From Ricinus communis (taxonomy: Eukaryota; Streptophyta; Magnoliopsida; Malpighiales; Euphorbiaceae), in assembly GCF_019578655.1 (NCBI RefSeq), contig NC_063256.1, forward strand, positions 29,188,342-29,252,341: 64,000 nucleotides of DNA, in the 5' to 3' direction. The notes beneath the pieces are model-generated. The model made no database searches, was not told the origin of the DNA, and worked only from the letters and a program-made list of their open reading frames with translations. A program made the translations under genes and the position numbers. The stretch's first letter is position 1. Each line of letters opens with the position of its first letter. Below are positions 1 through 11,207 of the stretch, one piece after another.

Positions 1-860
1 GTTGTGATAAGCTTGCTAATGCGCCACTCCTATAACTCATCCAGCTGCCATTGTCTTTCTTTACCTGCAGAATCAACACTAAAATTGCATGATTTCAAAG
101 CCCAAAGGGCCCTGTGTTCCAATTCAACAGGTAGATGACATGTCTTACCATAAACTAGCCTATACGGTGTAAAACCAATAGAAGTCCTATAGGCTATTCT
201 AACAGCCCATAATGCATCATCTAACTTAGCCCCCTAATCCTTCCTACTAGTCCCCACGGTTCTCTCTAGAATGCATTTTAGACCCCTATTAGTTACTTCC
301 ACTTGCCCACTAATTTGTGGGTGATAGGGTGTAGAGAACCGGTGTGTGACCCCATAGCGTTTAAGCACTTTCCCTAGTTAGGTATTACAAAAATGGGTCC
401 CCCTGTCACTAATCAATGCTTTAGGTGTACCAAACCTAGCAAATAATTTCTTAAGAAACCTAACAACTACCTTGGCATCATTAGTGGGAAAGGCTTGCGC
501 CTCTAGCCACTTAGAAAAATACTCAACAGCCACAAGGATACACTTATTTCCATAAGAAGAAGGAAAGGGTCCCATGAAGTTGATGCCCCAAACATCAAAA
601 AATCTCAACAACTTCTATACTAGTATGGGGCATCTCTTCATGGGAAGAGATGTTACCTGACCGCTGGCATGCATCATAAACCTGGACAAAGGTTCTCGCA
701 TCCTGAAAGATTGTACGACAGTAGAATCCCGCATTTAACACCTTCCTAGCCGTATCATTGGCCGCCTGATGGCCTCTAGTTGGTCCCTCATGGCAATGCT
801 TAAGGATTTTGAGAGTTTCCTCCCCATATACACATCACTGAATCACTTGATCTGCTCAAA
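1..860 (-). pseudogene. Athila integrase (broken, C-terminal part cut by window edge)
   Basis: Integrase would join element cDNA to the chromosome. The N-terminal zinc-binding region is readable at about 640-830 (HCHEGPTRGHQAA followed by a C-x-x-C-like YDACQRSGN). The catalytic core is at 378-611 plus the continuation to position 1: [19 protein letters not shown], then LISDRGTHF, then QISGQVEVTNR. The first catalytic Asp (GIDFMGPF in relatives) is Asn here; the second Asp and the Glu are still visible. TAG stops interrupt the frame (for example after FCNT), so no active protein is expected. Confidence 0.85.
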
Positions 861-1009
861 CACGAAACAGAAAGGGGGTCTTCCTAAATGTAGTATTTCA
901 AATCAGCAAAGAATTTCTTCTTTTGCTAATATGTCATACCCTTTGGTAGGACCCTCGCAACCAAATAATTCGCATAATCTAAAAACCAAGGGGAATTGAT
1001 ATATACCTG

Positions 1010-1480
1010 CAATGAACATAAATTCTCATTAGGGAAACTATCATCAATGGCCTTCTCATCAAGTGCCGCCAAGCTCGGGTTCTCCAACCTTGATAAGTGA
1101 TCCGCTGCCAAGTTTTTAGCGCCCTTTTTATCCTTGATTTCTATATCAAACTCTTGCAAGAGTAGAATCCATTTAATCAGTCTTGGTTTAGCATCATTCT
1201 TTCTGAAAAAGTACCTCAATGCCGAATGGTCCGTATAGACAATGGTCTTCGATAGCACAAGGTATGGACGAAACCTGTCGAAGGCATAAACCACAGCTAA
1301 TAGCTCATTCTCAGTGGTGGTATAGTGCTCTTCGACATCTGTCAACGTCTTGCTAGCATAATAAATAGGCTAGAACTTCTTCTCAAACCGTTGTCCAAGA
1401 ATAGCTCCAACTGCATAGTCACTAGCATCGCACATAAGTTCAAAGGGCAGCCCCCAATCAGGTGAAACCATGATAGGAGC
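1010..1480 (-). pseudogene. Athila RNase H domain
   Basis: This domain would degrade the RNA strand of the RNA/DNA hybrid during reverse transcription. The sequence reads DASDYAVGAILGQRFEKKF, a stop, then [41 protein letters not shown] and [12 protein letters not shown]. The catalytic acidic residues (Asp of CDASDYA, Glu of TENELLA, Asp of YTDHSAL and Asp of AADHLSR) are all present. A TAG stop near 1371 splits the domain. It continues leftward into a linker ([17 protein letters not shown]) that leads to integrase. Confidence 0.87.
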
Positions 1481-1489
1481 TATAGTTAG

Positions 1490-2320
1490 TAACTTTTTTA
1501 ATAACTCAAAAGCCTATAGGCAATCAGAATCAAACACAAAACATACATCCAAAACAAGCAATTGAATAAGAGGCCTAGCTATCTTAGAAATATCCTTAAT
1601 GAATCTCCTATAAAAGCCAGCATGCCTGAAGAAGCTCCTAACAGCCTTAACAGAACTAGGGGTGGCAATTTCGATATGGTCTCTACCTTAGCTCTATCTA
1701 CCTCAATCCCCGCATGTGAAATCTTGTGCCCCAACACAATACCCTCTCTCACCATAAAATGATATTTTTCCTAATTAAGAACCAAATTTGCCTCAAAACA
1801 TCGTGCAAGCATGCACTCTAAATTAGACAAACAGTGTGAGAAAGAGTTACCAAACATTAAGAAGTCATCCATGAAAACCTCCATAGACTCTTCAATCATA
1901 TTATGAAAGATTGCCATCATACATCTCTAAAAATTGGCAAGTGCATTGCATAAACCAAATGGCATCCTCTGGTATGCGAATGTCCTATAGAGGCAAGTAA
2001 AGGTTGTCTTCTCCTGGTCCTTAGGTGTGATTGGTATTTGGAAATTACCTAAAAAACCATCAAGAAAATAATAAAACGTATGGCCTGATAGACGGTCAAG
2101 CATCTGATCAATAAATGGAAGGGGAAAGTGGTCCTTCCAGGTTGCATCATTTAGCCTTTTGTAATCGATGCAAACCCGAAAACCAGTTACTGTCCTTATT
2201 GGTATCAACTTGTCCTTCTCATTCTTTATCACAGTTATCCCTCCTTTCTTTGGCACAACCTACATAGGATTCACCCAAGAGCTATCAGATATAGGATAAA
2301 TCAAACCTAAATCAAGATGT
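1490..2320 (-). pseudogene. Athila reverse transcriptase domain
   Basis: RNA-dependent DNA polymerase of the element. Readable blocks are VVPKKGGITVIKNEKDKLIP, RVCIDYKRLNDATWKDHFP, LPFIDQMLDRLSGHTFYYFL, EKTTFTCLYRTFAYQRMPFG and LCNALANF. A stop follows (CAG to TAG, before RCMMAIF), then the catalytic box VFMDDFLMFG, a variant of the usual YVDDF. A further TAG near 2260 separates it from the upstream ORF (SSWVNPM, stop, VVPKKGG). Fingers, palm and the double Asp are recognisable, but at least three stops make it inactive. Confidence 0.88.
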
Positions 2321-3396
2321 TTAATTACCTCCTTTTTCACCACCTCCGTCATGTTCGGGTTAAGTCGTCTTTGTGGCTGCATTATTGGCCTGAAACTATC
2401 CTCCATCAGAATCTTGTGCGAACAAAGACTAGGGTTGATTCTAGGGATGTCTGCAATCTTATATGTGAAGGCTGTAGGGTACTTCCTGAGAGATGATAAC
2501 GTCATATCCTTCTCCTCAGGAGTCAAGTATGCTGCAATAATAACTGGCAAACTCTTTGCCTCATCCAAGTAGGCATAACTCAGGTGCTTGGGTAGTTCCT
2601 TCAACTCTAGGACTAGGGGGTCCTTAATTGAAGGTTTCACCTTCTGCACATCTGACCTATCAAGAGAAACAAACAGGTCAGTAGAATGGCTGGGCTCACT
2701 AACCAGCAAACAAGTGAGTTGTTCCAACACTTGCTCATTGGACAACTCCTTCTTATCTCCCTGCAATGCAACCAACGAAGGATCATTAAGCAAAATCTCT
2801 TGCATATGAGACTTAACAACATCATCCAAGGCATCCACAGAAAATACAGTATCATCATGGTCTAGGGAATGTCTCATGGAAGTCGCTAAGTCAAATGTGA
2901 TAGTCTCATCATCTACCTTAAGTTGGAGCTTCCCATAACAAACATTTATAACGGCCCTAGATGTAGCAAGGAAAGGTCTACCTAGGATCAATGGCACAAC
3001 ACTCTCACCCTCCATATCCATGACAATGAAATTAACAGGAAATATGAACTTGTCTACCTTAAGAAGTACATCCTCAACTATACCCTTAGGAATCTTAATA
3101 GTCCTATCGGCTAACTGAATGCTCATCCTAGTGGATTTAGGCTCACTCAAACCAAGTCTATCAAACAAGCTAGTGGGCGTCAAGTTAATACTAGCTCCTA
3201 AGTCAGCTAAAGCACCACTACTAGGTAATTCACCAATGATACATGGTACAGTGAAACTCCCTGGATCACGCCTCTTAACAGGCAGCTTGTTTTGCAGAAT
3301 GGCGGAGCACTCCTCGTTCAGTGTCACCAATCCCAAATCCTCTAGTCTCCTCTTGTTGCTCAATATCTCCTTCAAAGATTTTGTGTACTTTGACAT
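2260..3396 (-). CDS. Athila protease region plus linker to RT (378-codon open segment)
   Basis: The longest uninterrupted part of this element's pol. After an N-terminal stretch typical of Athila (MSKYTKSLKEILSNKRRLED) comes the aspartic protease: PCIIGELPSSGALADLGASI is the active-site region (usual core D-x-G-A), with the flap and C-terminal motif VVPLILGRPFLATSRAVIN. The long linker follows (VLELKELPKHLSYAYLDEAK, then LPVIIAAYLTPEEKD), then DIPRINPSLCSHKI at the start of RT. It ends at a TAG stop inside RT (SSWVNPM). The protease would cleave the Gag-Pol polyprotein. The segment is open, but it sits in a broken polyprotein. Confidence 0.85.
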   Translation of the reverse strand: MSKYTKSLKEILSNKRRLEDLGLVTLNEECSAILQNKLPVKRRDPGSFTVPCIIGELPSSGALADLGASINLTPTSLFDRLGLSEPKSTRMSIQLADRTIKIPKGIVEDVLLKVDKFIFPVNFIVMDMEGESVVPLILGRPFLATSRAVINVCYGKLQLKVDDETITFDLATSMRHSLDHDDTVFSVDALDDVVKSHMQEILLNDPSLVALQGDKKELSNEQVLEQLTCLLVSEPSHSTDLFVSLDRSDVQKVKPSIKDPLVLELKELPKHLSYAYLDEAKSLPVIIAAYLTPEEKDMTLSSLRKYPTAFTYKIADIPRINPSLCSHKILMEDSFRPIMQPQRRLNPNMTEVVKKEVIKHLDLGLIYPISDSSWVNPM

Positions 3397-3516
3397 CTGT
3401 GAAATAACCTCAATAAAAGGGAGGTTAATGTGCAGTTGTTTAAAAAGGTCTAGAAATTTACCAAACTGCTTATCAACCTTTTCATGCCTTAATCGAGCAG
3501 GATATAGGATAGGTGG

Positions 3517-5131
3517 TTAGTAGTCTCTCACTAGACTCTTCTTCTTGTCCTGAGCTCTTCCAGGCTCTATCTCCTCAGGCTCTGGTTCCTTCCTAGCAAG
3601 CTTATCCTGCACAACAACATCATCATTATCAGCTACAGTTAAGGAACTAGATACCTGCCTACCTGTTCGCAAGGTGATAGCCTTGCAGTGTTCCCTCGGG
3701 TTAGCCTCTGTAGTGCTGGGGAGTGTCCTTCGTTGTCTCTCAGCCAACATCTTAGAAATCTGGACTATCTGGTTCTCTAAATTCTGAACGGAGGCCTACT
3801 GATTCCTAAGTGTGTTGTCCATCTACTAAAATCTGTTGTCGGTAGAGGACACAAATTTCATCACTAACTCCTCGAGATTGGGCTTCTTCTCCTGAAGTAG
3901 AGGTAGTTGGGATGGACCAGCTTGCGGCTGGGGCTGTTGCTGATGCAATCTCTGAAATCCAGGTGGTCCCTGGACGTTGTTATTCCTCCAACTGAAGTTG
4001 GGATGATTGCACCAACTGGGGTTGTATGTATTGCTGTATGGATTATTTTGTTGTCTAGGTGCATTACCCATATAGTCTACCTATTCAAGTTCAGTAGAAA
4101 CAATAGAGGATGAAGAATGAGAAGAAGTGGAAGATGAAGCAAACATACCTCCCGCATCACAGTTTGCACCATAGTGCGGGCCACCACAGAACTTATAGCT
4201 TTTTAGTGCTGCATGAACCAGCATCTGAAGTTAGTCTATTTTCTTGGTCAGAAGCTCCACTTGAGCTGCCAAGGCTGTTGTGGAATCTAGCTGGTTGACC
4301 ACTCCCTGCTTGACTGGTCGACTCCTAGAGGATTGCCACTGGTAGTTGTTCATGGCCATCTCCTTGATCAGATTTTGCACCTACTCCGGCGTCTTACTGT
4401 TCAGGGCCCCACCTGCTGTAGCATCTACCATCTGCCTAGTAGCAAGGTCCAACCGCTATAGAAAGTTTGAACCTGCATCCATACTAGTATTTCGTGGTGC
4501 GGGCAACATCGGAGCAAGTCCTTGTACCTCTCCCAGGCATCATACATACTTTTGTCATCGAACTGCACAAAAGAAGATATATTATTTCTCAAATTAGCAG
4601 TTATAGTAGGAGGAAAGTACTTATATAAAAAAATTTCAGCCAAAGAACTCCATGTCATAATAGTGTTGGCTGGGAGTGACTGCAACCATCTCTTCGCTTG
4701 GTCCGTCAAAGGAAAAGGAAACAGGATCAACCAAATGGCATCATCAGTCGTTTCGTTTATCTTGAAGGTATCACATATCTCTAAGAAGTTGGCTATGTGA
4801 GTGTTCGGGTCCTTGCTCAGCAGTCCCCCAAATTGCACCTATTATAAACCATTTGTATCACATTCGACTTCATCTCGAAGTTATTGGCTACCACAGGTGG
4901 TCGCAATATACTTGTTTGTATCCCCTAAAGAGAAGGTCTAATGAACTCGTATATTGTCCTCTTTTCATCCGCAACCTGGTTGTTATCTCCCATCCCTGCT
5001 GGTCTATTCAGAGGGGCTTCAATCTCTATTCATGCCTCATCTTCTTCTTGCATACGCTTCTTCAAAAGATGGAGGGATCGCTCTAGTTCAGTAAGAGGAT
5101 CTACAGGAGTAGGATTAGAGCTCCTGATCAT
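3517..5131 (-). pseudogene. Athila gag polyprotein (broken)
   Basis: Capsid/nucleocapsid precursor. A start codon at 5131 opens MIRSSNPTPVDPLTELERSL, as in Athila gags. The capsid homology is at 4425-4838: [57 protein letters not shown]. The C-terminal part has YSNTYNPSWCNHPNFSWRNN at 3826-4071, then the AITLRTGRQV linker and an acidic stretch at 3517-3750. Several TAG/TAA stops split the frame (for example around 4850, 5035 and 3751). The expected zinc-knuckle region near 4100-4200 is degenerate. Confidence 0.85.
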
Positions 5132-5267
5132 AAACTACCTGAAACTAAGAGGCAGCAACCAAAGAACACATAAATGAATAAAAGAATAATGAATAACAAG
5201 AATGAAAAGACAAAAAACAAAAATGGCTAGATTAACACAAAAACAAATTCACTATAATTCATAAAAA

Positions 5268-5285
5268 TCACCAGCAACGATGCTA
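5268..5285 (-). other. Primer-binding site, tRNA-Asp type, degenerate
   Basis: On the minus strand it reads TAGCATCGTTGCTGGTGA. It aligns with the intact sites at 21349 and 44512 (TGGCGCCGTTGCCGGGGA type) with several transitions. It lies 6 bp inside the LTR end, where minus-strand DNA synthesis is primed in this family. Confidence 0.75.
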
Positions 5286-5291
5286 AAAACT

Positions 5292-6770
5292 TGATGAACT
5301 ATTTATGTAGCTACAATCTAAGGCAATGAACCTATCGATGCAGACTAGCACTAATGGCGAGTATAAAGGTCGTATTCTCAGGAAAGGGTGATCCTAGAAC
5401 TACTCCAGCGTCTTATATTATCTAACTTTAAATAAAATTGACGAAGTTACTATTCTATGATTAGATGCAAGCTAAGTGATTAGCTAAATGTCAAGTAATC
5501 TACAAAGATTTAGTGAAACAAATAAGAAAAGAAAGCAAACTCAAAGGGACCTAAGCTAGTTAGATTTTAGTGAAGGTAGAAATTAGATTGATTACCAATT
5601 ATGATTACCCATGAGCAGATTCTAAATTGAATTCGAGTTCCCTCTCGAGAACACTGAATTCCTAAACCTAGGAACCTAGACGATGGAATCTCTTCCTACG
5701 ATTGATTTTAGGTTAGCTTTAAGATTAATCCACTGGGATTAAGAGTCGTTAATTCTTAATTCGGCTAGTTAATTATCCTTATCTCTAAGTGATTATTAAC
5801 CAGTTCTTGCTATTCAAATTTCCAACTACTAAATGAGTTTCTCAATTATATAAAGCAATCTGAACAACACAATTCACAACATCTCATGAATAATGTGATA
5901 TCTTATTAATAATGAAAGCAAGAAGAATAGAAGCATTGATAATCAAAATCTCATAAACATGAAGTGCAATCCAACAAAGAAAAGAACCCCAATGGGTTTA
6001 ACAGTTCTAGCTACTCATGCTAATGAATAACGTAAAATAAGGAACAAGTACAAAAAAGAAAATTGAAAACATGTACATCCTTCTTCTTCAAGTCAGATGA
6101 ACAATTCTAACTCTCAATCTAAATAATAAACCTCAAATTGCCTATTGAATGCCTCCAAATCCACTATTGACCTTCAATGTGACGCTTGAACCACTGAAAT
6201 CCATTTTTCAATATACGAAATAGTCTCCCAAAGTCGAATATTAAAGTCCGAAAAGGGGTGGCTCATATGCGTATGTGACATCTCAAGATAGAAAATTGAA
6301 CCTTAGCAAAATAAATCGATTTTACCTATATAAATGTCCTAGCAAGGCCATGGTCAAGCCCGTGCTGGTCAGCACGGGTGTAGTCCAGGCCATGTTGGAC
6401 CTTTGAGTCCCAAAAAATAGCCTCTTCTCCGTGACCTTGCCCTCGTCGGTGCTGAGCCACCATGAGCCATGATGGAGACCGTGGTGGCCTCGAAACCATG
6501 TTGAAAGATCATTTTTTAGGGTCAAATGTTGATGGTTCAGCACGACTAGAGTCTAGCCCCTGCTCAACCTTGAAATGCTAGCCTTTGCTCAATTTTGATA
6601 GATTCTAGTCCGTATTCGCACATATCTCCCTCCATTACTAATAATATCCATCAATGATCACTTGAAACATGAAAAGAACTAAAACACAAGTGATTCTGGC
6701 ATAAAACAAGATAACTATGCATAAAAATGGAAGTAATTAGGCATATAAATATGTGTAACACAATGCATAT
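5292..6770 (-). repeat. Athila 5' LTR (LTR A)
   Basis: The U5 end has the family terminus (TGATG on the plus strand, CATCA on the coding strand) directly before the primer site. The U3 end is recognised from its match to 10105 (ATGCATTGTGTTA); its last two bases differ (TATA for TATCA). A coding-strand TATA box (ATTTATATAGG) lies near 6329-6340. GC-rich repeats of the CACGGCCGTG theme, partly decayed, occur at about 6355-6545. The left 5812-6770 part is closely similar by eye to 9137-10105. Confidence 0.8.
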
Positions 6771-6789
6771 AAAAAATACTCGCCAAAGT

Positions 6790-7880
6790 TAGCGAAGTCA
6801 GAATCATCCAACCTGGGCTGTTGTAAGTCTGCCTCTATCTTGTCCCCCTAGGCCAACTGCCTTTGTAGCAAATCTAGAATCTGCCTCTACATAGCATCAA
6901 CGTGTTGGAGCTGCGCTTTAACCTTCTGCTCGAACCTGTCAAACATGTCTGTGTGCTGTCGCTACATGTCGGTGATCCGATCAAATCTTGTAGTCAGGTC
7001 ATCAATCTGCACACTAGATGGCCGAGGAGCTGATGAGTATGAAGGTTGGGAGGGGCCAAGAATATCTACAGGTCTGGGGTGCTCCCCCTGCTCCTCCCAA
7101 GCTACCCGGGCTATTGAATGAATAAGTCTGTACTCTAGCCCCAAGGGCCCTGTCCTCTGGGTGACCATCCTCATATGCTACACAATAGAGAGGCCAGCAG
7201 GGATCATCTCGCCAATAAGTTTCAACTCATCTATCAAAGCTCTGTCCAGTAGCTCCATCCTCCTAGCAATCCTGGTCACATAAGGTCTAAAACGGAGAAA
7301 AGTATGCTTCAGGTCTCTAATAACAGTCTTGCACTACTTGGCTAACACATAACCCATATCCACCCTCCTCCTTTGATGCAGGGCCCGTAAACAGAATACA
7401 TTAGGCTGGGTGACCACTCCAAAATTGTCCCCTCGACCTGTAAATGTATATGCGAGCAGGGAGTGAAGGTATCGAAGGCTATCAGAGAGGTTGGACGCCT
7501 TGAACTTGCTCGGGTAGTAAGGCTCGTCCACCTCTGAGATGGTCTCCCAGACCCTGTCAAAAGAAACTCCCGTGTTGTATAATGAACCTCTGAAATCATC
7601 TGAATCTATGATCGCCTGGTCATAGAGGCCAAGTACAATACCAAACTAGGGAATATTCATCATGCAAATCTGTCCCCCTAAACCAAAATGAAATGCCCTC
7701 TGGCTGGGACCAGTCCCTAATCTGCATCTGAAGGAAGAAAATGGAGGCGAACTTAAGTGTGAGCTCTCTGTAAGTGGGCTCCACAATGCCGAAAAAGGCC
7801 TCAAAAGGTGGAGTCTGAATTAACTCTCGAACCTCAGCAGCTAGATCAACTGTCTCCAATGCCTGTCAGTCTATACATCT
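6790..7880 (-). pseudogene. Athila-type extra ORF fragment (ATHILA ORF-1-like)
   Basis: Minus-strand segments, broken by stops, read ELIQTPPFEAFFGIVEPTYR-ELTLKF, then YYPSKFKASNLSDSLRYLHS, LLAYTFTGRGDNFGVVTQP, RRRVDMGYVLAK, and a C-terminal, coiled-coil-like tail rich in Gln and Asp. This is the protein type found downstream of pol in Athila elements (ATHILA ORF-1 family, biochemical function unknown). The same type occurs on the plus strand at 47030-48600. Here it sits directly between two LTRs with no gag-pol, so this unit is a deletion or recombination remnant. Confidence 0.7.
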
Positions 7881-7986
7881 CCCACAGCCTAACTATCTGT
7901 ACCATAGCTGTTGGTAACGAGCCTTGTGAGTGGGGCTTTAAAAATATAAAAGTTTGTGTCGTGCGGGAGCTGGAGGTGACTAAGCA

Positions 7987-10105
7987 TGACTAACAATCTA
8001 CAAGTAAGTGCACCTATCGAATGTAATCTACCTATGGCAAGTATCAATATTATATCCCAAGGGAAATGGGAAGCTACTGCTACTACGCTATTCCTATTAT
8101 CTAACCAATCAAAAGGTGGTGAAGATCATTAACTAAAAATGATTGAGAATGAAAATGAAATCTAAATTTTAACAAAAAGAATGAAGAGTTTGAAAAAGAC
8201 AATGAGATGAGTTAACCCTGTTGGGGATCCCTTTAGCTAGCAGGCTTAAAAATAAGAATTTATGAATTGATTGATTAAGAATTGCGATCTGTGGATAATT
8301 TCTTAAATGAATTGGTCTCTCTCTCGAGTTAACCAATTCCTAATTCTAAAGATCTAAAGTTGGAATCTCTTCCTAACAATTGATTTTAGAATAACATTAA
8401 TCTCTAAATTACCGTTAATAAGAATGTCTAGTTCTTATTCCAGTAAGTTATTACACTTATCTCTAAGATGCAATTCACTTAATCGCACAAGTAGTTGTCC
8501 AAACTTAATTGAATTTCTCAATTACAAAGGAGTTCTCAAATTGATTCAACAATGAAGAAGAAATAATAGATTTTATTATACTTGAATGAAAACTACAATA
8601 TTAAATCAATAATTCAATCAATTAAGGATAAATCAAGCCTAGCATAGCTAAAGATCATCCCCAAATGGGTTTAATAAGATTAGTTACACATGTTCATGAT
8701 TAAACTAATACAAGAATCAAATACAAAGTAAACAAGAATAAAAAGGAACATGTACACCCTTTTCTCCAATGGTGGAAATGTTATCCCTTTTTGAATAACT
8801 TTGAATCCAATCTATGCAGCTCAAGATCTCCTTCTTCTTTCCTTTGAATCTTCAATCTAATCATCAAGGACAGCTATCTAGATGGTGCTGAAGTGGAATT
8901 CATCTCTGTTTTCCTCTTCTTGATCTTCTAGAAGGTTGCTCTCAAAGTCTGTCTTGAATACTCCAAATTTCTCTCTCGAAAATCCTTCGAATCTCTTCTT
9001 CTCTTTCTTTTTCTTTCCTTTTAAATTAGCTTTTAAAACCCAACACGGCTTGGATTTGGGCCGTGCTCCTAGATCCACGCCGTGTTGGGCTAAAATTATA
9101 ATCTGGCCTTTCTTCAGCACAACTTGGATTTGGGTCCTGCTATTCAAATTTCCAACCACTAAATGAATTTCTCAATTATAGAAAGCAATCTGAATAACAG
9201 AATTCACAACATCTCATGAATAAAGCGATATCTTATTAATACTGAAAGCAAGAAGAAAACAAGCATTGATAATCAAAATCTCATAAACATGAAGTGCAAT
9301 CCAACAAACAAAGGAACCCCAATGGGTTCAATAGCTCTAGCTACTCATGCTAATGAATAACATAAAATAAAGAACAAATGCATAAAAGAAAATTGGAAAC
9401 ATGTACACCCTTCTTCTTTAAATCAGATGAACAGTCCTAAATCTCCAAATCTGAATAATGAACCTTGAATTGCCTCTTGAGTGCCTCAAAATCCACTCTT
9501 GAGCTTCAATGTGATGCTTGAACCACTAAAATTTGTCCTTCAATATGTGAAATGGTCTTCCAAAGTCAAACATCAAAGTCTGAAAAGAGGTGGCTCGCAC
9601 GCGTATATGAGATCTAAAGTCAGAAAACTGAACCCCCGCAAAAGAAATTGATTTTGCCTATATAAATGTCCCAGCACGGTCGTGGTCAAGCCCATCCTGG
9701 TCAGCACGGGCGGAATCCAGGTCGTGCTAGACCTCTGAGTCCCAAAATTCATCCTCTGCTTCCTGATCGTGCCCTCGCTGGTGCTGAGCCACCATGGGCC
9801 GTGATGGAGACCGTGGTGGCCTCAGAAATCGTGTCGAAAGGCCACATTTGAGGGTCAAAGGTTGATGGTTCAGCACGGCTAGAGTCCAGGCCATGCTCAA
9901 CCTTAAAATGCTAGCCTTTGTTCAATTTTGATGGATTCTGGTCCATATTTGCACGTATCGCCCTCAAATACTAATAATGTCCATCAAGGATCACTTGAAA
10001 CATGAAAGGAACCAAAACACAGGTGATTCTGGCATAAAACGAGATAACTATGCACAAAAATAAAAGTAATTGGGCATATAAACATGTATAACACAATGCA
10101 TATCA
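7987..10105 (-). repeat. Chimeric Athila-family LTR (U5/R of one subfamily, U3 of another)
   Basis: Positions 9137-10105 match the U3 half of LTR A (5812-6770), including the start TGATATGCATTGTG on the coding strand. At 9137 the match to LTR A stops in mid-element. The remaining U5-like part (7987-9136) is a diverged relative with the same order of landmarks (CTCGAG tract near 8330, AATCTCTTCCTAACAATTGA near 8366) but different sequence. Palindromic CACGGC motifs recur at 9035-9125 and 9670-9900. There is no intact primer site on its left. Confidence 0.65.
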
Positions 10106-10918
10106 CTTGTACTCATGGACAAACACATCTTTTAGAGTCTTACCCTTTGGGTTGCCCTTATCTTCCTTTTCAGAATAACCCAATCCTCACTGAGTCTTCT
10201 GACCTTTGAAGTCCGACAGCTCTGCAACACCTTGTCGATTCCTTCCCAGTCCTATTCTAGGCATGAAGTTAATTTTCTTAAATATGCTGGCTACTTTAGG
10301 ATCCATATAGTCCTTATAGAGAACGACAACTCAGAATCTAGTGGGGGCATCTAGCTCCTTGACAACTTTTTAAATAGCCGATACAACCTTACCACCTTCG
10401 ACGTTGATGGTGATGATCTCGCCTGCATGAGGGAATTTTACCTTCTGATTTACTATGAAAGGTACTTCTCCTAGGGCCTGGAACCATAGCCTTCCCAATA
10501 ATAATGCAAAAATTACCGGGATGTCCAGGACAGTGAACTACACCTAAGACTCAATAGGACCCTTCTTCACTAGTGTTGAAAACATTCCTTCCACATCTCT
10601 TTTTGTCTCATCAACCATATTTGATGGTTTCAAGTCTTTCGCAGTCATCCCCAGCTTAGGGAGTATGCGAGAAGGATATACATTGATGGCTAAACCATCA
10701 TCCACTATCACACATGGGGTTCTCTTCCCCTTGACTTCTAGTGCTATGTAAAGGGCCTTATTGTGGTCTCTTCCCTCAAGTGTTAGGTCTTCATCCGAGA
10801 ATATGATCATCCCAGTAGTCTTGTCAATTACCATTTTGATCATCTCCTCAAGGGCAGTTATTATGCTGACAAGACCAAAGGTTGAATCTAAACCTTGATC
10901 TTTCAGCATATCTTGCAT
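10106..10918 (-). pseudogene. Tat/Ogre-type protease and PR-RT linker
   Basis: The open part (10544-10918) reads GMIIFSDEDLTLEGRDHNKA-LYIALEVKG, then VIVDDGLAINVYPSRILPKL. This is the Tat/Ogre protease, with the usual DNGSALN active site altered to DDGLAIN. Downstream segments, separated by stops, read VLDIPVIFALLLGRLWFQAL, KVKFPHAGEIITINVE and a glycine-rich GLGRNRQGVAEL resembling the G-patch-like stretch known in this lineage. It is interrupted at 10106 by the LTR to its left. RT itself is not seen here. Confidence 0.75.
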
Positions 10919-11207
10919 CTTGTCAAGCTTTTAGTTACACTTTGCAAAATCTCAGATTTCATAACAGCTTTTGCAGTAAGAGTCGACTCTTTCTTAGCTT
11001 GTTCTAGCATGTAGTCATCTAAATTCCATAGGTGCTCAACACGTGCTTCCACATCATGAGTGTAGTTGCAGGGGCAACCGCAGCCTTTTGGATAGTTTAT
11101 TTTTAAAAAATCTCAGCCAAAGCTTGCTGGAGTTCCTCTCGGATCATGATATTTAGATTAGCCATGATTGCAGTCTTCATAGCATCAATATCTTGCGCAT
11201 GGGCCAT
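10919..11207 (-). pseudogene. Tat-type gag N-terminal fragment fused to protease
   Basis: A start codon at 11207 opens MAHAQDIDAMKTAIMANLNI-MIREELQQALAEIF, homologous to the start of the other Tat gag at 15360 (MANERANEQDVEILKNAAID). It then runs through a second stretch equivalent to KMQGMLKIKGLD in that gag (here KMQDMLKDQGLD), and straight into protease. The central capsid and nucleocapsid parts are missing, so gag has an internal deletion. Confidence 0.65.

Larger units (their letters stand above)
1..6770 (-). mobile_element. Athila-lineage Ty3/gypsy retrotransposon, 5' part, decayed
   Basis: Reading on the minus strand from right to left: 5' LTR, degenerate tRNA-Asp-type primer site, gag, protease, RT, RNase H and integrase, in the gypsy order. 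The element runs off the left edge, so its 3' LTR is not seen. The gag ([18 protein letters not shown]), the linker AITLRTGRQV and the PR-RT block match the Athila lineage as known in plants. Coding parts are interrupted by many stops, mostly TAG where relatives have CAG or TGG, so it is not autonomous. Confidence 0.9.

Noticed and set aside
2351..3520. Plus-strand ORFs of 73-133 codons opposite to the Athila protease
   Set aside because: Shadows of the conserved minus-strand frame, without their own homology.
1..5131. Endogenous pararetrovirus as source of the RT ORFs
   Set aside because: LTRs, primer sites, integrase and Athila/Tat/CRM domain order show LTR retrotransposons; no movement or coat protein motifs seen.
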